5,017 bases of DNA from an uncultured Rhodanobacter sp. (GTDB taxonomy: Bacteria; Pseudomonadota; Gammaproteobacteria; Xanthomonadales; Rhodanobacteraceae). Made by a program: the position numbers and the translations under genes. Of the stretch, positions 1 through 5,017 are shown one piece after another (positions within the stretch are counted from its first letter, which is position 1; the number at the start of each line of letters is the position of its first letter). The DNA is taken from NCBI GenBank assembly GCA_937906285.1, contig CALCWL010000571.1, positions 1 through 5,017 of the forward strand, written 5' to 3'. The notes beneath the pieces were generated by a model. The model had not been told where the DNA came from. It saw only the letters and a program-made list of their open reading frames with translations, and searched no databases.

Positions 1-882
1 GCCGCCGACGACGAGGCGAAGGCGCGCGAGGTGGTAATCAACGGCGAGCTCAACGAGCGCCTGTTCGGCGGCGCCGACAGCGTGGGCCGCAACCTGCGCC
101 TCGCCGACGCCAGCTTCCGCATCATCGGCGTGCTCGACGACTGGGCGCCCAACCCGCATTTCTACGATCTCAACACCGGCTCCTACGGCCGCACCGAACA
201 GGTGTTCGTGCCGCTGCAGACCGCGCTGGATCTGAAGATGGAACACAACGGGTCCAACGACTGCTGGGGCAGGGGTGCTGGTGGCGTGGGGCGCATCTAC
301 CCGTCCGACAGCTGCGTGTGGCTGCAGTTCTGGGTGCAGTTGGACAGCCCGGCCAAGGCGGCCGACTACAAGGAGTTCCTGGTGCACTACTCGCAGGAGC
401 AGAAGGCGCTGGGGCGTTTCGCGAAGGCGCCGAACGTGCGCCTGCGAAACGTGATGCAGTGGCTGGCTTACGAACGCGTGGTGCCGGACGACGTGCGCCT
501 GCAGACCGCTCTGGCGTTCGGTTTCCTGCTGGTGTGCCTGGTCAATACGGTGGGACTGATGCTGGCCAAGTTCATGCGTCGCGCCAGCGACCTCGGCGTG
601 CGTCGCGCGCTCGGCGCCTCCAAACGCTCGCTGTTCGGCCAGCTGCTGGTCGAGTCCGGGGTGATCGGCTTGGTGGGCGGCGTGGGCGGCCTGCTGCTGG
701 CGGCACTGGGTCTGTGGGTGGTGCGCCAGCGGCCCTCCAGCTATGCCGCGTTGGCGCATCTGGACGGCACGATGCTGCTGACCACCTTCGCGCTGGCGCT
801 GGGCTCGACCCTGCTGGCCGGCATGCTGCCGGCGTGGCGCGCGTGCCAGGTCCCGCCCGCCCTGCAGCTGAAGAGCAATTGA
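1..882 (+). CDS. MacB/FtsX-type ABC transporter permease, type A copy 1 (A1), 5'-truncated by the window
   Basis: This is an inner-membrane permease subunit of a MacB/LolCE-class ABC transporter, without its own ATPase. The reading frame is open from base 1; the window begins inside the extracytoplasmic domain. Alignment with the A2 paralogue (2263-3585) suggests about 139 N-terminal residues are missing, so the GTG at 31 is internal and not the start. Numbering codons from base 1, residues 17-40 carry the MacB core-domain pattern LNERLFGG..SVG..LRL followed by RIIGVL. Cys88 and Cys105 flank a glycine-rich loop. Membrane segments are near 170-191, 215-241 and 258-279. The FtsX signature GVRRALGAS lies at 199-207, followed by a conserved Glu218. 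The C-terminus (GMLPAWRA, then VPPALQLKSN) is typical of the family. It ends with TGA 10 nt before B1, implying co-transcription. The family is secure; the transported substrate is unknown. Confidence 0.93.
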   Translation, partial: AADDEAKAREVVINGELNERLFGGADSVGRNLRLADASFRIIGVLDDWAPNPHFYDLNTGSYGRTEQVFVPLQTALDLKMEHNGSNDCWGRGAGGVGRIYPSDSCVWLQFWVQLDSPAKAADYKEFLVHYSQEQKALGRFAKAPNVRLRNVMQWLAYERVVPDDVRLQTALAFGFLLVCLVNTVGLMLAKFMRRASDLGVRRALGASKRSLFGQLLVESGVIGLVGGVGGLLLAALGLWVVRQRPSSYAALAHLDGTMLLTTFALALGSTLLAGMLPAWRACQVPPALQLKSN

Positions 883-885
883 GGG
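881..885 (+). promoter_or_regulatory. Ribosome-binding site of B1 overlapping the A1 stop codon
   Basis: GAGGG lies 7 nt upstream of the ATG at 893, and its first two bases belong to the TGA stop of A1. Terminating ribosomes on A1 would sit on the B1 initiation region, so translational coupling and a fixed A1:B1 ratio are plausible. The site supports ATG 893 as the B1 start. Coupling itself is inferred. Confidence 0.7.
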
Positions 886-892
886 CACGACG

Positions 893-2122
893 ATGGAACT
901 GCGACCGATTCTCTCCACGCTGCGGCGGCACAAGACCACCGCCTGGCTGCTGATCCTGGAGATCGCGCTGACCTGCGCGATCGTGTGCAACGCGGTGTTC
1001 ATGATCAACCACCGCCTGCAGCACATGAACATGCCCACCGGCGTCGACGAGCATGCGCTGGTGCAGATCCAGCTGGCCGAGGTGACGCCATCGCCGGACA
1101 TCTACGCGCGGGCAAGGGAGGATCTTGCCGTGATCCGGCAAGTGCCCGGCGTGCTGGACGTGGCGCTGGTCAACCAGTTGCCGCTGGGCGGCTCCTCGTC
1201 CAATGCCAGCATCAAGCTGGACCCGGAGCAACGCCAGCCGACCCTCAGCGCCGGGACCTATTTCGGCGGGAATCTGGCGCAGACGATGGGTCTGCGCCTG
1301 GTGGCGGGGCGCCACCTGCGGCCCGACGAAGTGCTCGACGCCGATGTCGTGCTCAAGGCACTGGCCACCGGCGACACCAAGGTCATCGCGCCGGTCACGG
1401 TGATCACGCAGGCCATGGCGCAACGGCTGTGGCCGGATGCCGAAGCGCTCGGCAAGACGATCTACGTCGGTCCGGTCGGCGTGCGCGTGGTCGGCGTGGT
1501 CGCCGACCTGGCGCGCGCCAATGCCTACGACGACGCGACCGCGCACTACTCGATGATCCTGCCGATGTTCATGGGCGCGGGCAAGGACCAGAGCTACCTG
1601 ATTCGCACCCGCCCCGAGGATCGCCAGGCGGTGCTGAAGGCCGCCGTGGCGGCGCTGAAGAAAGCCGACCCGCGGCGGGTGGTGACCGAGCAGCGCACCT
1701 ACGACGAAGTGCGCCACAAGTTCTTCGAGAACGATCGCTCGATGGCCGGCATCCTGGTGGGGGCGATCGCCGCGCTGCTCATCGTCACCGCGCTGGGCAT
1801 CGTCGGTCTGGCCAGTTTCTGGGTGGCGCAGCGCCGGCGCACCATCGGCGTGCGCCGCGCGCTGGGGGCCACGCGCCGCAACATCCTCAATTATTTTCAG
1901 ACCGAAAACCTGCTGCTGGCCACCATCGGCATCGTGCTGGGCATGGTGCTGGCCTATGCGATCAACCTGTTCCTGATGCTGCACTACGAGTTGCCGCGCT
2001 TGCCATGGATCTACTTCCCGACAGGCGCCATCGCGCTGTGGCTGATCGGCCAGCTCGCCGTGCTCGGACCCGCGTTGCGCGCCGCGGCGGTGCCGCCGGT
2101 GGTGGCAACGAGGTCGGTGTGA
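893..2122 (+). CDS. MacB/FtsX-type ABC transporter permease, type B copy 1 (B1)
   Basis: This is a complete 409-residue permease subunit, probably the heterodimer partner of A1. The ATG at 893 is supported by GAGGG at 881-885. A short basic N-terminus (RPILSTLRRHK) leads into membrane segment 1 at about 17-38, which unusually contains Glu23, Cys28 and Cys32. An extracytoplasmic MacB-type core domain covers about 45-280; near its end are RLWPDAEALGKTI and RVVGVV, the usual core-domain pattern. Membrane segments follow at about 285-311, 340-362 and 373-395. Between the first two of these is the FtsX signature AQRRRTIGVRRALGATRR (312-329). No Walker A or signature motif is present, so the ATPase must be a separate protein. 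The C-terminal membrane module is about 80% identical by eye to that of B2, while the extracytoplasmic domain is much more divergent. It is probably in one operon with A1. The function class is confident; the substrate (peptide, lipid, drug or lipoprotein) is undetermined. Confidence 0.95.
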   Translation: MELRPILSTLRRHKTTAWLLILEIALTCAIVCNAVFMINHRLQHMNMPTGVDEHALVQIQLAEVTPSPDIYARAREDLAVIRQVPGVLDVALVNQLPLGGSSSNASIKLDPEQRQPTLSAGTYFGGNLAQTMGLRLVAGRHLRPDEVLDADVVLKALATGDTKVIAPVTVITQAMAQRLWPDAEALGKTIYVGPVGVRVVGVVADLARANAYDDATAHYSMILPMFMGAGKDQSYLIRTRPEDRQAVLKAAVAALKKADPRRVVTEQRTYDEVRHKFFENDRSMAGILVGAIAALLIVTALGIVGLASFWVAQRRRTIGVRRALGATRRNILNYFQTENLLLATIGIVLGMVLAYAINLFLMLHYELPRLPWIYFPTGAIALWLIGQLAVLGPALRAAAVPPVVATRSV

Positions 2123-2125
2123 TTT

Positions 2126-2241
2126 TCCCTTCTCCCCTTGGGAGAAGGTGCCCGAAGGGCGGATGAGGGTACGGGGCGAAGCGCGGCGTCACGCGCTGGC
2201 CGGACCCTCTCCCCCAACCCCTCCCCCGGTGGGGGAGGGGA
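2126..2241. repeat. Composite hairpin-rich intergenic repeat between the two permease pairs
   Basis: Almost the whole 140-nt gap between B1 and A2 is inverted-repeat structure. Visible stems are: 2128-2136 with 2140-2148 (9 bp, CCTTCTCCC/GGGAGAAGG, 3-nt loop); 2150-2153 with 2157-2160 (GCCC/GGGC, GAA loop); 2165-2170 with 2204-2209 (GAGGGT/ACCCTC), enclosing 2180-2185 with 2192-2197 (AGCGCG/CGCGCT); and 2218-2227 with 2231-2240 (10 bp, CCCCTCCCCC/GGGGGAGGGG, GGT loop). From memory, elements with a GAGAAGG-GCCCGAAGGGC core recur between genes in Xanthomonadaceae genomes; I cannot confirm the family or copy number here. No T-tract follows any stem, so it is not a classical terminator. It could affect mRNA stability, attenuate read-through into A2, or be a non-autonomous mobile element. 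Confidence 0.75.
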
Positions 2242-2262
2242 GTTCGACCACGGAGATATGGA

Positions 2263-3585
2263 ATGTTCGGCTATTACCTGGATCTGGCCCTGCGCAGCCT
2301 CAAGCGCAACAAGGTGCTCACCGCGCTGATGGTCATTGCCATCGCGGTGGGCATCGGCGCCAGCATGACCACGCTGACCGTGATGCATCTGCTCTCCGGC
2401 GATCCGGTGCCCACCCGCAGCGGCACGCTGTTCTATCCGCAGGTGGACGGCAATCCGACGCCGGGCGATTTCAAGCAGCCGCTGGACGTGATGGATTACC
2501 AGTCGGCAGTGGACCTGTGGGGCGCGCGGCGCGCCGACCGCCAGGCGCTGGTGGTGGACAGCCCGGTGCGACTGAGCGCGCCCGGGGTCAATCTGCCGGC
2601 CTTGATGCCGAGCATGCTTTCCACCACCAGCGATTTCTTCCCCATGTTCGACGTGCCGTTCCGCTACGGCAGCGGCTGGAGCGCGGACGACGATGCGCGG
2701 CATGCGCGGGTGGCGGTGATCTCCGACGATCTCAACCGCAAGCTGTTCGGCGGCCGCGACAGTGTCGGCCAGGTGCTGCGCCTGCGCGACACGGACGTGC
2801 GCATCGTCGGCGTGCTGCAGCCGTGGCGTCCGTCGCCGGTGTTCTACACCGTGGCCGGCGGGCGCTTCGCCAATGGCGACACCGCGGAGTTCTACGGCAA
2901 GACGCAGGATGTGTTCACGCCGTTCTTCACCGGCCTCGAACTCAACGACGGCAATTTCCAGCAGTTCACCTGCTGGCACATGCCCGAACGGCCGGGCCAT
3001 CTGCAGAACTCGCCGTGCGCATGGGTGCGCCTGTGGGTGCAGCTCGGCGATGCCGGCAAGGTCGCCGCATACAGGCAGTTCCTGGATGGCTACGCCGCGC
3101 AGCAGGCTGCGCTGGGACGCATCGTGCGGCCGCAGAACACGCGCCTGCGCAGTCTGATGCAATGGCTGGACTACAACGGCGTGGTGCCCGGCGACGTGCG
3201 GCTGCAGACCTGGCTGGCATTCGCCTTTCTCGCCATCTGCCTGTTCAACATGATCGGCCTGCTGCTGGCGAAGTTCCTGCGCCGCAGCGGCGAGATCGGC
3301 GTGCGCCGCGCGCTCGGCGCCAGCCGCGGCGCGGTGTTCGCGCAATGCCTGGTGGAGGCGGGGCTGGTCGGCCTGATCGGCGGCATCGGCGGCCTGGGCC
3401 TGACCCTGCTCGGTCTGTGGCTGGTCCGCCGGCAACCGGTCGCGTACGCCGATCTGGTGCACCTGGACGTGTCGATGTTCGTCGCCACCTTCGTCACCGC
3501 GATCGCCGCCAGCCTGCTGGCCGGCGTGCTGCCGGCGTTCCGCGCCAGCCGGGTGGCGCCGGGCCTTCAGTTGAAGAGTGTCTAG
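2263..3585 (+). CDS. MacB/FtsX-type ABC transporter permease, type A copy 2 (A2)
   Basis: This is a complete 440-residue permease subunit, paralogous to A1. The ATG at 2263 has GGAG at 2252-2255, 7 nt upstream. The N-terminus (DLALRSLKRNK, residues 7-17) is the amphipathic, basic lead-in usual in MacB-like permeases. Membrane segment 1 spans about 18-40. The extracytoplasmic core domain spans about 45-310 and includes LNRKLFGGRDSVG followed by RIVGVL. Cys237 and Cys252 match the A1 pair and are each followed closely by Trp. Membrane segments follow at about 317-338, 363-388 and 404-426. The FtsX signature GEIGVRRALGAS (343-354) and Glu365 are intact. It ends GVLPAFRASRVAPGLQLKSV. There is no ATP-binding motif. 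B2 follows after 58 nt, mirroring A1-B1. A hairpin-rich repeat precedes it, so it may be read from upstream at reduced level or have its own promoter; I see no convincing -35/-10 pair. The substrate is unknown. Confidence 0.95.
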   Translation: MFGYYLDLALRSLKRNKVLTALMVIAIAVGIGASMTTLTVMHLLSGDPVPTRSGTLFYPQVDGNPTPGDFKQPLDVMDYQSAVDLWGARRADRQALVVDSPVRLSAPGVNLPALMPSMLSTTSDFFPMFDVPFRYGSGWSADDDARHARVAVISDDLNRKLFGGRDSVGQVLRLRDTDVRIVGVLQPWRPSPVFYTVAGGRFANGDTAEFYGKTQDVFTPFFTGLELNDGNFQQFTCWHMPERPGHLQNSPCAWVRLWVQLGDAGKVAAYRQFLDGYAAQQAALGRIVRPQNTRLRSLMQWLDYNGVVPGDVRLQTWLAFAFLAICLFNMIGLLLAKFLRRSGEIGVRRALGASRGAVFAQCLVEAGLVGLIGGIGGLGLTLLGLWLVRRQPVAYADLVHLDVSMFVATFVTAIAASLLAGVLPAFRASRVAPGLQLKSV

Positions 3586-3643
3586 TGGCGTCTACGTTGA
3601 TGCTGGTTCGCTGAAAAAGCGGCTTCCATAAAGGTACCGAGAC

Positions 3644-4855
3644 ATGCAGATTCGACCCATCCTCGCCGCGTTGCGCCGCCATCGCATGGCCACCGTGCTG
3701 ATCGCGCTGGAGATCGCGCTGGCCTGCGCGGTGCTGTGCAATGCATGTTTCCTGATCGCTGGCCGGATCGGCGCGATCCAGGTCGACAGCGGCGTGGATG
3801 AAGCTTCGCTGGCCACGGTGCAGCTGGCCGGCTACGAGAACGCGCATGCGGTCGACCTCAACGCCCGGGTGCTGGCCGGCCTCGGCAGCATTCCCGGCGT
3901 GCAATCGGCGAGCCTGCTCAACTCCATCCCGTTCGGCGCGCGCCGGGGCACCGCGGGCATCACCACGGACATGGCCGGCAAGCAGTTCGGCGGCGTGGTC
4001 GAGTTCTACGTCGGTGGCCCGGGCAGCCTTGCGGCGTTGGGCACGCGGCTGGTCGCCGGCCGCAACCCGCAGCCTGACGATTTTCGCCCGTTCACGGCCT
4101 TGATGCCGGACGATGCCCCGGTGCAGGTGACGCGGGCACTGGCCGAGCACCTGTGGCCGGGCGCCGATCCGCTGGGCAAGGAGTTCTGGCTGGACAAGTC
4201 GCACTTTCGCGTCGTCGGGGTGATCGACCATCTGGTGCGCCCCGACCCGGGCGGCTGGCCCGGCGACAGCCGCGACTGGTCGGTGTTCGTGCCGGCGCAG
4301 TCTAGCGTCTACCTGTCCGGCAGCTATCTGCTGCGCGCCGCGCCGAGAGATCTGCACCGTGTGCTGCGCGACGCCCGCGCCGCGATCGCGAAGATCGCCC
4401 CGGATGCCGTGCTCGACCAGGACGGCACGCAGACCCTCGGCGACCTGCGCACCCGCAGTTTCCAGAAGGACCGCGCGATGATCGGCATGCTGGTCGGCGT
4501 GATCGTGGCGCTGCTGCTGGTCACCGCGCTGGGCATCGTGGGCCTGGCCAGTTTCTGGGTGGCGCAGCGGCGCCGGCAGATCGGCATCCGTCGCGCGATC
4601 GGCGCCACCCGCCGCGATATCCTGCATTACTTCCAGACCGAGAACTTCCTGATCGTCAGCTTCGGCATCGTGCTGGGCATGGTGCTGGCCTATGCACTCA
4701 ATCTGTTGCTGATGACGCACTACGAACTGCCGCGCCTGCCGCTGGCCTACCTGCCGATCGGCGCCGTCGCACTGTGGCTGCTCGGCCAGCTCGCCGTGCT
4801 CGGCCCCGCGTTGCGCGCCGCGGCCGTGCCGCCGGTGGTGGCGACGAGGGGATAG
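3644..4855 (+). CDS. MacB/FtsX-type ABC transporter permease, type B copy 2 (B2)
   Basis: This is a complete 403-residue permease subunit, paralogous to B1 and the likely partner of A2. The ATG at 3644 is preceded by AAAGG at 3630-3634 (9-nt spacing), an acceptable but weaker site than those of B1 and A2. The N-terminus RPILAALRRHR leads to membrane segment 1 (about 16-38) with Glu23, Cys28, Cys32 and Cys35. The MacB-type extracytoplasmic domain covers about 45-275, with HLWPGADPLGKEF and RVVGVI. Membrane segments follow at about 279-305, 335-357 and 368-390. The FtsX signature AQRRRQIGIRRAIGATRR is at 307-324. From residue 279 to the end it is about 80% identical to B1, and DNA stretches such as 4664-4695 match B1 exactly. 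The extracytoplasmic half is far less similar. It ends with TAG and is the last gene of the block in this window. Family assignment is secure; cargo and dedicated ATPase are not visible. Confidence 0.95.
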   Translation: MQIRPILAALRRHRMATVLIALEIALACAVLCNACFLIAGRIGAIQVDSGVDEASLATVQLAGYENAHAVDLNARVLAGLGSIPGVQSASLLNSIPFGARRGTAGITTDMAGKQFGGVVEFYVGGPGSLAALGTRLVAGRNPQPDDFRPFTALMPDDAPVQVTRALAEHLWPGADPLGKEFWLDKSHFRVVGVIDHLVRPDPGGWPGDSRDWSVFVPAQSSVYLSGSYLLRAAPRDLHRVLRDARAAIAKIAPDAVLDQDGTQTLGDLRTRSFQKDRAMIGMLVGVIVALLLVTALGIVGLASFWVAQRRRQIGIRRAIGATRRDILHYFQTENFLIVSFGIVLGMVLAYALNLLLMTHYELPRLPLAYLPIGAVALWLLGQLAVLGPALRAAAVPPVVATRG

Positions 4856-4857
4856 CG

Positions 4858-4966
4858 GTGCCGGGAATGGAGGGTCGGCAATGGGAAACGGGAAAGACCA
4901 GAGCGTGAAGCGTCACGGCCTTGCGATTCCCCGATTCCCCCTTCCAGGCTCCGTGCATTCCGGCAC
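4858..4966. repeat. Imperfect palindromic (MITE/REP-like) element downstream of B2
   Basis: The ends are inverted copies of each other: GTGCCGGGAATGGA at 4858-4871 and TGCATTCCGGCAC at 4954-4966, matching over about 13 positions with one extra G and one mismatch. The interior continues the imperfect symmetry: purine-rich GGGAAACGGGAAAG on the left against ATTCCCCGATTCCCCC on the right. The centre is a perfect short hairpin, CGTGA (4904-4908) / TCACG (4913-4917), with loop AGCG. GGGAATCGGGAAT-type tracts are, from memory, common intergenic repeats in Xanthomonas relatives. The structure starts 3 nt after the B2 stop, so it may protect the mRNA 3' end. No T-run follows, so it is not called a terminator. 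The remaining 4967-5017 shows nothing I can identify. Confidence 0.6.
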
Positions 4967-5017
4967 GGGCTGACCGCCCCTCGACGCGATCACAATCCAC
5001 CGTATCGATTCACCACG

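Noticed and set aside
31..33. GTG at 31 as the start of A1
   Set aside because: The frame is open to base 1, and the preceding codons align with the A2 interior (its residues around 140-150), so this GTG is internal.
572..1984. Long open frame on the - strand opposite A1/B1
   Set aside because: It lies antisense to well-supported permease genes. Its product is rich in Arg, His, Gln and Ala with no membrane or domain pattern, as expected for an antisense frame in GC-rich DNA.
893..2122. Naming the genes macB (macrolide export)
   Set aside because: MacB carries an N-terminal ATPase fused to the permease. These proteins start directly with the membrane segment and have no Walker motifs, and nothing indicates macrolides as cargo.
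2128..2240. Hairpins as rho-independent terminators
   Set aside because: Neither end hairpin is followed by a T-run on the + strand, nor does the complementary strand supply one; they are described as repeat structure instead.
2011..3462. Long open frame on the - strand opposite A2
   Set aside because: Same reasoning: a His/Gln/Ala/Arg-rich shadow that also runs through the hairpin repeat. The + strand frame has clear FtsX motifs.
2148..3614. A + strand frame overlapping A2 in another phase, slightly longer than A2
   Set aside because: It begins inside the repeat and encodes an Arg/Gly/Ala-rich product with no hydrophobic segments. The A2 frame has a ribosome-binding site and full family motifs.
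3494..4720. Long open frame on the - strand opposite B2
   Set aside because: An antisense shadow of B2 with the same low-complexity composition as the other two.
4698..5000. Possible small - strand gene covering the 3' end of B2 and the downstream region
   Set aside because: Its first part is translated from the palindromic element and the rest is antisense to B2. No ribosome-binding site or recognisable domain was found.
4967..5017. Promoter or start of a following gene at the window edge
   Set aside because: No convincing -35/-10 pair, ribosome-binding site with start codon, or coding signal is visible in these 51 nt.

Overview
The window is GC-rich, with coding third positions dominated by G and C. 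It is a compact block of membrane-transport genes, all on the + strand. The codon bias and the style of the two intergenic palindromic repeats suggest a gammaproteobacterium of the Xanthomonadaceae type (Xanthomonas, Stenotrophomonas or Lysobacter-like). That is an inference from recognition, not a database match.

Layout: four consecutive genes encode ATPase-less ABC permeases of the MacB/FtsX/LolC-E architecture: one N-terminal membrane segment, a large extracytoplasmic MacB-type core domain, then three C-terminal membrane segments carrying the FtsX signature. They fall into two types that alternate. Type A is about 430-440 residues and has a cysteine pair in the extracytoplasmic domain. Type B is about 403-409 residues and has a Glu/Cys-containing first membrane segment. 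The order is A1 (1-882, 5' end outside the window), B1 (893-2122), A2 (2263-3585), B2 (3644-4855). This looks like a duplicated A-B pair. A1 and B1 are separated by 10 nt, with B1's ribosome-binding site overlapping A1's stop codon. A2 and B2 are separated by 58 nt.

Between the two pairs (2123-2262) lies a composite, hairpin-rich repeat. After B2 (4856-5017) lies a second imperfect palindrome of about 109 nt, followed by about 50 nt in which I recognise nothing. Neither repeat has the T-tract of a canonical intrinsic terminator.

How the genes may work together: in this ABC class the permease dimer is driven by a separate or fused ATPase, and cytoplasmic ATP hydrolysis is converted into movement of the extracytoplasmic domain (mechanotransmission). 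Adjacent, non-identical A and B subunits suggest heterodimers, as in LolC/LolE. No ATPase, HlyD-type adaptor or regulator lies in the window; they would be expected upstream of A1 if this is one operon. The substrate cannot be read from the sequence. The most notable signals are the A-B-A-B organisation, the conserved cysteine pair in type A, and the contrast between near-identical C-terminal membrane modules and divergent extracytoplasmic domains in B1 and B2.
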